NCBI RefSeq assembly: GCF_001741865.1
Contig: NZ_CP017147.1
Coordinates: 2,843,001 to 2,907,000, forward strand
Direction of reading: 5' to 3'
DNA length: 64,000 nt
Source of the DNA: Bosea vaviloviae
Lineage (GTDB): Bacteria > Pseudomonadota > Alphaproteobacteria > Rhizobiales > Beijerinckiaceae
Part shown: positions 19,440 to 28,239 of the stretch, one piece after another
How positions within the stretch are numbered: the stretch's first letter is position 1
Layout of the letters: the number at the start of each line of letters is the position of its first letter
Program-made: the position numbers and the translations under genes
The notes under the pieces: generated by a model
The model's input: only the letters and a program-made list of their open reading frames with translations
Databases searched by the model: none
What the model was told of the DNA's origin: nothing

Positions 19440-20780
19440 TCAGCGCTCCCTGAAGGCGCGGCTCAGCTGTGCTGAAAACGGCTTGATCAGGAACGCGATC
19501 GGGCTTCTCGCAACGGTTTCGATAAAGGCTTCGGCCTGCATCCCCGCGATAATCTTGATCGGCGCCAAACGGTCGAGTTCCGCTCGTGGAAGGTCGACCC
19601 GAACCGTATAGTAAGCAATGCCCTGGCGCTCATCACGCGTGACGTCGGCGCTGATCCGGGAGACGACCCCGTCAAGCTCGGGATTGCTGGCCTGGTTGCC
19701 CGCTTGCACTTTGATCCGCACGGACTGGCCAAGGCTGATCTGGTCGATGTCAGGCGGCGCCACTCTGGCCTCGAGCTGCAGGTCTTCTTCGCCCGGCACG
19801 ATCAGCATCGCCGGTTCACCGGCTTGCAGCACGCCGCCAACCGTATGAACAGCGAGTTGATGCACGATGCCGGTACTGGGGGCGCGCAAGTCGATCCGCT
19901 TCAATTGATCCTGCGCAGCAGTCCGGCGCTCGACGAGCTCGCCCTCACGGCCCTGTATCTCGCGAAGGTCTTTCATGACTTCGGCGCGCTGATCCTCGTC
20001 TATCTGGATGATCTGGAGCTCGATCTCAGCGATCTTACCTTCGGTTTGAGCGATGCTGGCGATCAGTTGGCCCCTCTGCCCCTCGTTGCTGGCTTGGTCG
20101 CGCTGGAGCGCACTCAGCCGCGAGATCTGAATCAGCTTGCGATTATAGAGCTCCTCGACACCGACCAACTCCACGGCGATGATTTTAGCTTCGCGTTCTT
20201 TCGCGGCTTGCTGGGCCTTGAGCCCCTTGATCTCGTCGGCGAGCTGGGTCACGCGTTTACGTAATTGAGCGCGCTGGCCATCGCGTGCCGCTCGGCGGAC
20301 CTCAAAAAGCCGTCTCTCGGCGGCGATCAGTTTGGTCATCTCCGGGGATGCGATGCGCGCGCCAAGGTCGGGGCCACCGGCCAGTACAAGGAGCGCGTCG
20401 CGTTCAGCCTCGAGCCTCCATGACTTGACCAGGAACTCATCCAATTGCTTGGAGACGATCTGCTCGTTCGCGCGTGCGATGGTTTCGTCGAGACGCAGGA
20501 CGATATCACCGGCTTTTACATGCTGACCGTCACGCACGAGCAGTTCGCCCACGACCCCTCCCGTGGGGTGCTGGACCTTCTTGACGTCACTGGCGACGAC
20601 GAACTGACCATTGGCCGCGACTGCGCCCTGGAGTGTCGACGTCATCGACCAGATGCCCAGCGCGCCGGCGAAGATGCAGATGCTGCTCACGCCAACCAGT
20701 TGAAGTCGGCGCAACGAATGAGCGTAATTCGCCGGTGTTGCTGTCGAGAGGTCGGGAATAAGGGGGGTGAAGGCCGTCAT
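19440..20780 (-). CDS. Type I secretion periplasmic adaptor, HlyD/PrtE family
   Basis: A 446-residue membrane fusion protein that would link the inner-membrane ABC exporter to a TolC-like outer-membrane channel. A short cytoplasmic N-terminus is followed by one membrane segment (about residues 28-50), a lipoyl-like half (VQHPTGGVVGELLVRDG), a long coiled coil with ELVERRTAAQDQLKRIDLRAP at its end, the second lipoyl half and a beta-barrel (YYTVRVDLP). Length is typical for PrtE/HlyD. Its start overlaps the stop of the upstream exporter gene by 4 bp (20777-20780), indicating translational coupling. Proximity to two predicted type I substrates suggests it serves them. Confidence 0.93.
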   Translation of the reverse strand: MTAFTPLIPDLSTATPANYAHSLRRLQLVGVSSICIFAGALGIWSMTSTLQGAVAANGQFVVASDVKKVQHPTGGVVGELLVRDGQHVKAGDIVLRLDETIARANEQIVSKQLDEFLVKSWRLEAERDALLVLAGGPDLGARIASPEMTKLIAAERRLFEVRRAARDGQRAQLRKRVTQLADEIKGLKAQQAAKEREAKIIAVELVGVEELYNRKLIQISRLSALQRDQASNEGQRGQLIASIAQTEGKIAEIELQIIQIDEDQRAEVMKDLREIQGREGELVERRTAAQDQLKRIDLRAPSTGIVHQLAVHTVGGVLQAGEPAMLIVPGEEDLQLEARVAPPDIDQISLGQSVRIKVQAGNQASNPELDGVVSRISADVTRDERQGIAYYTVRVDLPRAELDRLAPIKIIAGMQAEAFIETVARSPIAFLIKPFSAQLSRAFRER

Positions 20781-22513
20781 GCCGACACCAAACGATCCGA
20801 CAGAAGCGGAGACGCCGGCGCGGGTTGCAGGATCGACGGCATCACTTCATCACGATTGAAGATCGCCGTCATGCGCCCGTCTTTGAGAATCGACACCAGG
20901 TTGACGGCGCCAAGCCCTGAGGGCCTGTGAGTGATGATGATGACGATACTGCCCCGGGTGCGCGCTGCATGGATCGCGCTGTTCAGGGCTTCGTCGCCCT
21001 CGCTGTCGAGGTTTGCATTCGGTTCGTCGAGAACGACGAGAAATGGGTTGCCATAGAGAGCGCGCGCCAGCGCTATGCGTTGGCGCTGGCCGCCGGACAG
21101 CGCGACGCCCGCTTCACCAATGCGGGTATCGTAGCCTTTTGGCAGCCCGAGGATGAGCGCGTGGGCGGCCGCCGCTTTGGCCGCGGTGACGATGGCCTCA
21201 GGGGTCGCTCCGGCAGAAAAGCGCGCAATATTCTCGGCGACCGTCCCATCGAAGAGTTCGACATCCTGCGGGAGGTATCCGACATGTTGCCCGAGCTGGT
21301 CACCCCATTGATCGAGCGCCGCGCCGTCGATGCGGACGCTGCCTTTCAGTGGTGGCCATACCCCCACAATGGCGCGCGCCAAGGTCGATTTACCCGATCC
21401 GGTCGTTCCCAGGATGCCCAACCCGTCGCCGGCTTTCAACAGCAGGGACACCGCGTTCAGGACCGGCTTGGATTGCCCCGGTGGAGCCACGTAGAGGTCC
21501 GATACCTGCAGATCCAGCGAGGGAACAGGCAGTGACAAGCGCGCCTGGGCGGGTGCGACAAAAGACAGGCTGCCTTCGAGCCGCCGCAAGCCTTGCCGCG
21601 CCGAAACGAAGCCTCTCCAATTGGCGACAGCATTCTCGATCGGTGAAAGAGCGCGCGACGTTAAAATGGATGCCGCGATAATGCTGCCAGCCGAAATTTC
21701 CCCCCGGATGGCCAGATATGCACCCAGGCCAAGCGATGCCGATTGAAGGATCTGCCGAAAGATCTTGGCGAATGCGCCGATGCCGTTGGTGACATCGCTG
21801 GCACGCAATGTCTCCGCCACATGTCGATTGCTGATCGCCGTATAGCGCCCCAGAAAGGCGCGACGCATGCCCAGCGCAGCAATGATCTCGGCGTTCCGGC
21901 GCGTCGACTCGACCAGATTCTGCCGGTGCGCGCCCACTTCGGCAAGCGCGCGGGTCGGCTGACGACTGCGCAGCTCGACCAGAAGCGTCAACGCCACGAT
22001 CACAAGGGCGCCAAACACCGTCATATATCCAAGCCAGGGGTGAAGAAGAAATGTCACCACGAGGAAAATAGGCAGGAATGGCATATCGAAGAGGGCGATC
22101 GGTCCCATGCCGGATAGAAAGGCTCGAATCTGATCGAGATCCCTCACCGGTGTCATGACCTCGCTGCCACTCACGCCACGAAGGGGGAGTTCGGCAACGA
22201 CTTGATAGACGCGCGGCGCGAGCAATTCGTTGAAGCGGGCCCCAATGCGAGCCAGCATCCGCGAGCGCACTCCATCGAGAACGCCTTGTAGAGAAAATGC
22301 CAAAATCGCTATTAGCGAAAGATATACGAGAGTCGCGGTTGATCTGCTGGTCAATACGCGATCGTATACCTGGAGCATATACATGGACCCGGTCAGGTAA
22401 AGAATATTAATGAAGCCGGAAAATAGAGCGACGCTTCCAAAGCTGGCCATGCAGATCCGCAAAGCGTTCTTGATTTCCGGATCAGATTTCTCCGATTGGG
22501 AGATTGTAGCCAT
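20777..22513 (-). CDS. Type I secretion ABC permease/ATPase, PrtD family
   Basis: A 578-residue fused transporter: a six-helix membrane domain in about residues 20-300 and a nucleotide-binding domain from about 335. Visible motifs are Walker A GTTGSGKST (about 369-377), signature LSGGQRQR (472-479) and Walker B FLVVLDEPNANLD (491-503). There is no N-terminal C39 peptidase or peptidase-like domain; this fits the PrtD class, whose substrates carry short C-terminal hydrophobic signals. An AGGGGCGG ribosome binding site precedes the ATG. It is the first gene of a two-gene operon with the adaptor. The outer-membrane component is not in the window. Confidence 0.94.
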   Translation of the reverse strand: MATISQSEKSDPEIKNALRICMASFGSVALFSGFINILYLTGSMYMLQVYDRVLTSRSTATLVYLSLIAILAFSLQGVLDGVRSRMLARIGARFNELLAPRVYQVVAELPLRGVSGSEVMTPVRDLDQIRAFLSGMGPIALFDMPFLPIFLVVTFLLHPWLGYMTVFGALVIVALTLLVELRSRQPTRALAEVGAHRQNLVESTRRNAEIIAALGMRRAFLGRYTAISNRHVAETLRASDVTNGIGAFAKIFRQILQSASLGLGAYLAIRGEISAGSIIAASILTSRALSPIENAVANWRGFVSARQGLRRLEGSLSFVAPAQARLSLPVPSLDLQVSDLYVAPPGQSKPVLNAVSLLLKAGDGLGILGTTGSGKSTLARAIVGVWPPLKGSVRIDGAALDQWGDQLGQHVGYLPQDVELFDGTVAENIARFSAGATPEAIVTAAKAAAAHALILGLPKGYDTRIGEAGVALSGGQRQRIALARALYGNPFLVVLDEPNANLDSEGDEALNSAIHAARTRGSIVIIITHRPSGLGAVNLVSILKDGRMTAIFNRDEVMPSILQPAPASPLLSDRLVSA

Positions 22514-22854
22514 AGATCCGCCCCTAAACCCTCAGTTCAGCGCGTTTACGCGCCTCACCGGATCGGCGGCGGCTCTTGATTTGGCGCTCGCCGACAATTT
22601 TCTTATTAACGTTTGGTAAACCTACTCCCTAATCGCTCTCCTGTCATGAGCGACGGATGCCAAGTGCAATAATTGCTTAACGGCCGGCAATTTGGAGGGG
22701 TGTCTTCGCGTGTTGGCGTCCACGCCGCATTGCACAGATGCGAACGGGCCCCTGTTTGCCACCGAGCAGCGTCAAGGTCGGGATCGACAGCAAGGCATAT
22801 TTCGTTGGTGCTCTGAGCTCGTTGTGTCATAGGCAGTCCTGAAACGGAGACACA
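22514..22854. other. Intergenic region upstream of the type I exporter
   Basis: A 341-bp gap between the divergent exporter gene and a small plus-strand gene. The only motif I can point to is TTTA-N7-TTAA (minus strand, 22606-22620), one base from the TTAA-N7-TTAA consensus and about 95 bp upstream of the exporter start. I see no gene. Confidence 0.55.
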
Positions 22855-23118
22855 ATGGCCGAGATAACGATCACGCTGCCCGACATCGCGACATGGACGA
22901 AAGCCGTCCTCGTCGAGGCTGGAATTCCAGCTGGTGCAAAATTTACGTCGGTTCGCTTCCTGAAAGGCGGCACGAAGATTGGCCAGTCGACAGGCATGTC
23001 GGACACCTTGATTGCCCGCCTGATGTGCATCAAGCGCGGCGGCGGCGTCACGGACGCCAAGATGAACAAGGTTCTGAGCGGCTATGTCTCGTGCACCTTG
23101 GTGGCGATGATCGACTGA
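22855..23118 (+). CDS. Small hypothetical protein, 87 residues
   Basis: ATG with an ACGGAGA ribosome binding site 5 bases upstream; third codon positions are GC-rich like real genes here. The protein starts MAEITITLPD and is a mixed Lys/Arg- and Gly-containing sequence (FLKGGTKIGQ, IKRGGGVTDAKMNK) with no signal peptide or clear membrane segment. I do not recognise the family. It stands alone, with a probable terminator at 23304-23331. Confidence 0.6.
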   Translation: MAEITITLPDIATWTKAVLVEAGIPAGAKFTSVRFLKGGTKIGQSTGMSDTLIARLMCIKRGGGVTDAKMNKVLSGYVSCTLVAMID

Positions 23119-23303
23119 TTGTCGCTTTGCTGTCCGCCTCGTTGCATGAGGGCGAGCCATCTGCCCCGTGCAACCATCTGCCCAGTGATTGACAGTGGTC
23201 CAGGCCATCTCAATGCCGTAAGGCAGTCATGTCGCTCGCTGCTGGCCTGCTCTGGCCAGACTTGCGGCATCCTAGGTTGAGCTACCCAGCTCCCGACGGA
23301 AGG

Positions 23304-23331
23304 CGGCTCCGCAGTGATGCGGGGCCGTTTT
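23304..23331 (+). terminator. Rho-independent terminator
   Basis: Stem CGGCTCCGCA, loop GTGA, stem TGCGGGGCCG (one G-T pair), followed by TTTT. It lies 186 bp downstream of the small gene ending at 23118. Confidence 0.7.
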
Positions 23332-23502
23332 CGTTCCGGCCCACAGCATGCAGCGAGGCGCGCTCGTTAAGTCAGTGGAAGCAGGCCGATGGCGGCGTCG
23401 ATCGTGAGCGAGATCGCAACCGCCGCATCATGACGCGATCCGGGCGGAGGTGAACCATCTCGGAGAGATGGCGTAGCCGGGACATCATCCCATGATGAGG
23501 TC

Positions 23503-23519
23503 TCACAATGGAATTGTGA
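23503..23519. promoter_or_regulatory. Operator-like inverted repeat TCACAAT-GGA-ATTGTGA
   Basis: A perfect 7-bp inverted repeat with a 3-base spacer, about 100 bp upstream of the solute-binding protein start at 23618. The symmetry suits a dimeric regulator; which one is unknown. Confidence 0.35.
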
Positions 23520-23617
23520 TCACCCGGGTCCGGCACCACAATAGCGACATGCTCGAGGGCACGCCTGGGCTATCCGCCTTTGCACCTGGCCGGCTCCGGC
23601 TTCGAAAGGACCGATCG

Positions 23618-25117
23618 ATGACGAAGGTTTGCAAATGGCTCGTCGCAGCCGCTCTGGTATTCGCCGCGACCGCGACGCCCGCGCTTGCGGGGGCAGATCG
23701 CTTCGTGGTGGACCTTGCAGCCGAGCCTTCGACGCTCGATCCGCAGGTTCAGTGGAATCCCGACAGCTACTATGTCTACCGCAACATCTTCGACAATCTC
23801 GTCACGCGCGACGATGCGGGGCAGATTGTCCCAGAGATCGCGACCGCCTGGCGCAACCTGTCCGACACGGAAATTCTGTTCACGCTGCGTGGGGACGTCA
23901 CCTTTCATGACGGTTCCAAACTCACCGCCGAGGATGTTGCCTTCAGCATCAAGCGCATCACCGACAAGACCTTTGCCAGTCCGCAGCGCGGGCAGTTCGA
24001 CAAGATCATCGAGGCGGTTCCGCTCTCGGCGACGGAGGTCAAGCTCGTCACCGACGGTCCCTATCCCGCTCTGCTCGCCCAGCTCGTGAAGCTCTCGATC
24101 GTGCCCAAGAAGGTCATCGACGAGGTCGGCAAGGACGCCTTCAATCTGAAGCCGGTCGGTAGCGGTCCCTATCGTTTTGAGAGCTGGCAACGCGGCGTCG
24201 CCGTCACGGTTAAGCGCAATGATGGCTATTGGGGCACAAAGGGTCCGTTTCCGACCGTGCTCTTCCGCGCGGTGCCGGATGGTGCGACACGCGTCGCCAA
24301 CCTCCAGGCCGGCAGCTCCGACCTTGCCGTGGGGCTCGACAGCGACCAGCTTGCTCAATTTTCTGGCGCGCAACGGGTCAAGCCGCTGACGGCGCTGACC
24401 GAGCGCCTCGCCTATCTGCGCCTCAACCCGAACCGGCCGCCCTTCGACAATCCGAAGCTACGCGAAGCCGTGGCGCGCGCTGTCGACAAGCAGGGCATTA
24501 TCGACGGCATTCTCAGCGGACAGGAGAAGCCGATCGCCCAGATGCTCACGCCGGCGCATTTCGGCTGGGCCGAGGGCATCACCGGCCCCGCTTACGATCC
24601 GGCGCGCGCCAAGGCGCTTGTCGCCGAGGCCGGGGCTGCCGCCAAGGTCTCGATTCCGCTCACCACCGCGCCGTTCTTCGATCAGCGCGTCGTCCAGGCG
24701 ATCCAGCAGCAGCTGCGGGATGTCGGGCTCGACGTGACCATCGAGATGGTGGACACGCCGAGCTTCCTGCAGCGTACCCAGCGCGGCCCCGTCGACTCGC
24801 CCGTGCTGGCTATCAGCCGCTCGTCCTGTGCCTGCCAGGATGCAGACGGCGCGCTCTACCAGCTGTTCCATTCCGGCAATAGCTGGACCATCGTCGAGAA
24901 CAGGCAAGTCGACGGGTTGCTCGACAGCGCCCGTGCGACGCTCGATCCGGCGGCACGGCTCGCCGATTACCGCAAAATTCACGAAACGGTTGCCGCAACG
25001 CTACCGGTCGTGCCGCTCTACCAGACCGTCGCGGGGTATGGCGCCGCCAAGCCGCTGCAGTTCATCCCGACGCCAAACGAAAGCCTGTTCCTCAACCGCA
25101 TGCGCTGGGTGGACTGA
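23618..25117 (+). CDS. ABC transporter substrate-binding protein, family 5 (peptide/nickel type)
   Basis: A 499-residue periplasmic binding protein. ATG 23618 is chosen because GAAAGGA lies about 8 bases upstream and it opens directly on a signal peptide (positive MTKVCK, hydrophobic core, cleavage near ALAGA). Family 5 features are the N-terminal VDLAAEPSTLDPQ, VTFHDGSKLTAEDVAFSIKR, the GSGPYRFESW turn and LREAVARAVDK. Substrates of this family are peptides, nickel, glutathione or sugars. No permease or ATPase genes adjoin it, so it is an orphan binding protein here and its ligand cannot be stated. Confidence 0.88.
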   Translation: MTKVCKWLVAAALVFAATATPALAGADRFVVDLAAEPSTLDPQVQWNPDSYYVYRNIFDNLVTRDDAGQIVPEIATAWRNLSDTEILFTLRGDVTFHDGSKLTAEDVAFSIKRITDKTFASPQRGQFDKIIEAVPLSATEVKLVTDGPYPALLAQLVKLSIVPKKVIDEVGKDAFNLKPVGSGPYRFESWQRGVAVTVKRNDGYWGTKGPFPTVLFRAVPDGATRVANLQAGSSDLAVGLDSDQLAQFSGAQRVKPLTALTERLAYLRLNPNRPPFDNPKLREAVARAVDKQGIIDGILSGQEKPIAQMLTPAHFGWAEGITGPAYDPARAKALVAEAGAAAKVSIPLTTAPFFDQRVVQAIQQQLRDVGLDVTIEMVDTPSFLQRTQRGPVDSPVLAISRSSCACQDADGALYQLFHSGNSWTIVENRQVDGLLDSARATLDPAARLADYRKIHETVAATLPVVPLYQTVAGYGAAKPLQFIPTPNESLFLNRMRWVD

Positions 25118-25164
25118 CCGGGGTTTCGAGTCGGCGCAAGCCGGCGCAGCGGAGCGTTCAGAGG

Positions 25165-25186
25165 GGAGGGAGTTCAATCTCCCTCC
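25165..25186 (+). terminator. Hairpin downstream of the solute-binding protein
   Basis: GGAGGGAG, a 6-base loop, then CTCCCTCC form a perfect 8-bp stem 48 bp after the stop codon. There is no T-run, so it is a weak terminator candidate. Confidence 0.35.
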
Positions 25187-25286
25187 AAGGCCTTGCGATG
25201 ATCGGACCGCTTCATACCTGTCAACAGGCGTATCCAGCGTCCGCTGCGCCCGGCTTGCGCATGGCACTGCGTCCTTTCAGGATGGA

Positions 25287-26195
25287 ATGATGAGTTTCGG
25301 CCCGGCCTTGCAATCGATCGTGGGAGTTCGCTCCTTGATCCCGGACGACGCCTTCACGGCTGCCACCTTGGGCACCCGGAGGGAGGGCAGTGGCGTGGTC
25401 ATTCGGGACAACGGGCTGGTGCTCACCATCGGCTACCTGATCACCGAGGCTGAGGACGTCTGGCTGACGACCCAGACCGGCCGCGTGGTTCCCGCGCATG
25501 CGCTTGCCTATGACCAGGAAACCGGCTTCGGCCTGGTGCAGGCGCTTGATCGGCTCGACCTGCCCGCCATGGAGTTCGGCGCCGCAACCCAGGCCGAAAT
25601 CGGCGACCCCGTCGTCCTTGCCGATGGAATCGGCCAGGTGGTGCGGGCGAACATCGTGGCCAAGCAGGAATTCGCCGGCTACTGGGAGTATCTGCTGGAT
25701 GAGGCGATCTTTACCGCCCCCGCGCATCCGTCATGGGGAGGCGCCGCGCTGATCGGAGCGGATGGCAAGCTTCTGGGCATCGGCTCGCTGCACCTGCAAA
25801 TGGGCCGGGGCGAGGAGATCTCGGAGGTCAATATGATCGTGCCGATCGATCTGCTTCCGCCGATCCTGAACGATCTGCTCGCCCGGGGCGGCGTCGACAA
25901 GCCGCCGCGCCCCTGGCTCGGTGCGTTCTCGGCCGAGAGCAATGGCGAGGTCGTGGTGATGAGCGTGACCGAGGGAGGCCCCGCGGCCCAGGCCGGCATG
26001 CGTGCTGGCGACATCATCTCGGATGTTCGCGATGGCGAGATCGATGGCCTGGCCGATTTCTACCGGAAGCTATGGGCGAGCGGGCCGGCAGGATCGGAGG
26101 TTCCCATCAGGATCGTCCGCAATGGCCGTGAAACCTGGCTTCGCGTGAAGTCGGCCGACCGTGGCAGCTTTCTGAGAAAACCGCATCTTCAGTAA
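25287..26195 (+). CDS. HtrA/DegP-like S1C family protein with PDZ domain, catalytic triad lost
   Basis: 302 residues: a trypsin-like domain (about 1-200) and a C-terminal PDZ domain (about 205-290; GPAAQAGMRAGDIIS). GSGVVIRDNGLVLT matches the start of HtrA proteases, but the three catalytic positions are replaced: His by Tyr50 (LTIGYLI for VTNxHVV), Asp by Gly80 (QETGFGL for xxDLAVL) and Ser by Trp150 (PSWGG for GNSGG). It is therefore most likely a non-proteolytic, binding or chaperone-like protein. No signal peptide is visible, suggesting a cytoplasmic location. Start: ATG 25287, or the adjacent ATG 25290. The gene stands alone after the solute-binding protein. Confidence 0.8.
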   Translation: MMSFGPALQSIVGVRSLIPDDAFTAATLGTRREGSGVVIRDNGLVLTIGYLITEAEDVWLTTQTGRVVPAHALAYDQETGFGLVQALDRLDLPAMEFGAATQAEIGDPVVLADGIGQVVRANIVAKQEFAGYWEYLLDEAIFTAPAHPSWGGAALIGADGKLLGIGSLHLQMGRGEEISEVNMIVPIDLLPPILNDLLARGGVDKPPRPWLGAFSAESNGEVVVMSVTEGGPAAQAGMRAGDIISDVRDGEIDGLADFYRKLWASGPAGSEVPIRIVRNGRETWLRVKSADRGSFLRKPHLQ

Positions 26196-26244
26196 GCTGC
26201 AGGAGGGCCTTGCCGGGGCACTTTCTGTGACGAAAGGCGCGGGG

Positions 26245-26392
26245 AACCCTTCTCCTGTAAGGAGAAGGGCAGGGATGAGGTGTCGGCCCCTCGACCAGTA
26301 AAGCGCAAAGCCAACCGCACGCGGCGGTGAGGCCGCACCCTAGCGGATAACGGCCGACACCTCACCCTACCCTCTCCTTACAGGAGAGGGTT
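26245..26392. repeat. MITE-like inverted repeat element
   Basis: Left arm 26245-26286 (ACCCTTCTCCTGTAAGGAGA, then GATGAGGTGTCGGCC) pairs imperfectly with right arm 26351-26392 (GGCCGACACCTCACCCTACC, then TCCTTACAGGAGAGGGT). The two ~42-bp arms enclose about 64 bp without coding capacity. It lies between convergent genes and may also terminate transcription. No target-site duplication was identified. Confidence 0.75.
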
Positions 26393-26479
26393 TCCTGTCG
26401 AGGTTCCCGCGCCCCGCCGAAAACGGTGATCCTTCAGATCGCCCCGGAATGACGGCGCAGCCTCAGCCATAAGTCAGTC

Positions 26480-27394
26480 TCAAAAGCCGTTGCTATTCAG
26501 ACCGTTCATCGCGGACACGGACATCCGCATTGTCCCGGCAAGGATTTCGCCATGTTCAAGCACGGCGAGTTTGCCATGCTGCGCGAGATCGCTGCGATTA
26601 TGCGCGTCGGGAACATGGCTGACCGGCTCGATACAGACAAAATCGCGATCCTGTCCGACATAGAGATGCAGGTTTGAAAAGGCCTCCTCGCCACGGACCC
26701 TGATCGAGAGGCCCGCGCCTGGCCGTTCCAGCTCGACCAGCCGCGGCTCCCAACCGGAATAGTGAGCATCGAAGCCAGCGACATCCGCGAGCGCGATGCC
26801 TGCGCCGAGATCAGGCGCGGTTTGCGCCGGCACGAAGCGCAAGGGCAGGTATCGCTCGTCGGATTGCGAGCGTCGGGTGGCTTGGAAGCGCAGCCTCGCG
26901 CCAGCCTCCAGCAGGAAAAAGGGATGCAAGCCGATGCCGAAGGGCATTGCCGCGCCGCGATTGGTCACAGCAAGTCGCAGCGCCAGGCCCTGGGCGTCGA
27001 TGACGATGTCCTGCACCAGATCATAGGCGAAAACATCGCCGCGGTGGCGATGCAACAGGCTGATCGCGCCTTCCCCCTGGGACAGGATCTCAAAGGCTGC
27101 GAAGCGCGAGAACCCGTGGATCGCACATCCGTCTTGAGGCCGATTGATCGGCAGCGCGTAGTCGCGGCCCGCATGGCTGAAGCTGCCGCCGTCGATGCGA
27201 TTGGCGAAGGGCGCCATCGGAAAGCAGCCGACGGGCGAGGGTTCGCCTGGGATCAGCGCCGTGTCGTCGCAGCCGCGCAGAATATCGATCAGCCGGCCGT
27301 CGCGGCGCCGCCAGCCCAGAGCCGTGAGGTTGGCGCCGTAATCCGGATTGACGGCGAGTTCATAGCCATGGGCCGAAAGCGTGATCCGCGACAC
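26480..27394 (-). CDS. Aldose 1-epimerase family protein
   Basis: 304 residues of the galactose mutarotase fold. Visible motifs: a typical N-terminal NPDYGANLTALGWRRRDG, PFANRIDGGSF, the HGFSR histidine motif, LHPFF and the late VCIEPVSHVPDAHNR glutamate region. It would interconvert the anomers of a sugar or sugar acid. Last gene of the sugar-acid set and 14 bp downstream of uronate dehydrogenase, an enzyme that uses one anomer of its substrate, so it may supply that anomer. The substrate is inferred from context. Confidence 0.85.
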   Translation of the reverse strand: MSRITLSAHGYELAVNPDYGANLTALGWRRRDGRLIDILRGCDDTALIPGEPSPVGCFPMAPFANRIDGGSFSHAGRDYALPINRPQDGCAIHGFSRFAAFEILSQGEGAISLLHRHRGDVFAYDLVQDIVIDAQGLALRLAVTNRGAAMPFGIGLHPFFLLEAGARLRFQATRRSQSDERYLPLRFVPAQTAPDLGAGIALADVAGFDAHYSGWEPRLVELERPGAGLSIRVRGEEAFSNLHLYVGQDRDFVCIEPVSHVPDAHNRSDLAQHGKLAVLEHGEILAGTMRMSVSAMNGLNSNGF

Positions 27395-27408
27395 GTCGCT
27401 CTCCCAGC

Positions 27409-28239
27409 TCAGCTATGCCGGCTATAGCCGATGCCGCAATGAGAACCGCCCTGGAAGCGGCGGGTGACCTCGTCGCCTTGCTCCGGCGCGACCTGGTCGG
27501 CGAAGTCCTCGGCGTTGTCCTGCGGCGCGAAGCCGATCCGGTGCGCATCGTCGCCTGTCCACCAGCGGCGCGTATTGGCCGAGATGCCCCATACGACGGC
27601 GTAGCCGACCTCCGGCGCCGCCAGAGCGGCAAGCACGAGCCGGACGAGATCGGGATAGGACAGCCAGGTTGCGAGGTTTCGCGTTTCCAGCGGCTTGGGC
27701 AGGCAGGAGCCGATGCGCAGCTGGACGCTCTCGATGCCATGCTTGTCATGGTAGAGCCGGCCCAGTGCCTCCGCATAGACCTTGGAGACCCCATAATGCC
27801 CATCGGGCCGGTAGGGGTCGGTGATCGCAAGCGGTTGCTGCGTGCGCGGATAGAAGCCGATCGCATGGTTTGAACTGGCGAAGATCACGCGCGCCCGGCG
27901 CTCGCGCGCCAGCTCAAAAACATTCAGCGTGCCCCAGATATTGACCCTCAGGATCGCCTCGGGGTCCTTCTCGGTGTTGATGCCGCCGAAATGCACGATG
28001 TCGGTCACGTCGTCGGGGCAAGCGGCCGCAAGAGCTGCCTTGTCGGTGATGTCGGCGGCCGCAAAGCGCGCTCCACCAGGCATCGGATCGGGAAAGGGCA
28101 GGAGGTCGTTGAGGCGCAGCCGGTGGCCGGCGGCGGCGAGGCCAGGCGTGAGCACGCGTCCCAAGGTGCCGGACGCTCCCGTCAGCAGCACATGGCCGGC
28201 CTCCGTTGGGCGATGCTGTGATGCCGCGGCCATCGTCAA
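27409..28239 (-). CDS. udh: Uronate dehydrogenase (NAD-dependent epimerase/dehydratase family)
   Basis: 276-residue short-chain/extended dehydrogenase. The nucleotide-binding LLTGASGTLGR, the catalytic YGVSK and the distinctive FASSNHAIGFYPR and TWLSYPDL with SANTRRWW are characteristic of uronate dehydrogenase, which oxidises D-glucuronate or D-galacturonate to the 1,5-lactone of the aldaric acid. Its start overlaps the end of the upstream lactonase gene by 4 bp. Neighbouring lactonase and enolase-superfamily genes fit the oxidative uronate pathway. Assignment is by motif and context. Confidence 0.85.
   Translation of the reverse strand: MTMAAASQHRPTEAGHVLLTGASGTLGRVLTPGLAAAGHRLRLNDLLPFPDPMPGGARFAAADITDKAALAAACPDDVTDIVHFGGINTEKDPEAILRVNIWGTLNVFELARERRARVIFASSNHAIGFYPRTQQPLAITDPYRPDGHYGVSKVYAEALGRLYHDKHGIESVQLRIGSCLPKPLETRNLATWLSYPDLVRLVLAALAAPEVGYAVVWGISANTRRWWTGDDAHRIGFAPQDNAEDFADQVAPEQGDEVTRRFQGGSHCGIGYSRHS

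Larger units (their letters stand above)
23119..23617. other. Intergenic region with a terminator and an inverted repeat
   Basis: About 500 bp without a supported gene. It contains a stem-loop with T-run (23304-23331) and an inverted repeat TCACAAT-N3-ATTGTGA (23503-23519) upstream of the solute-binding protein. A stretch near 23270-23295 resembles the first bases of a reversed tRNA (GAGCTACCCAGCTCCC), but no cloverleaf can be drawn. Confidence 0.6.

Noticed and set aside
23260..23300. tRNA-like stretch (reverse GGGAGCTGGGTAGCTC)
   Set aside because: Only a D-arm-like segment is seen; no anticodon arm, T-arm or acceptor pairing can be drawn.
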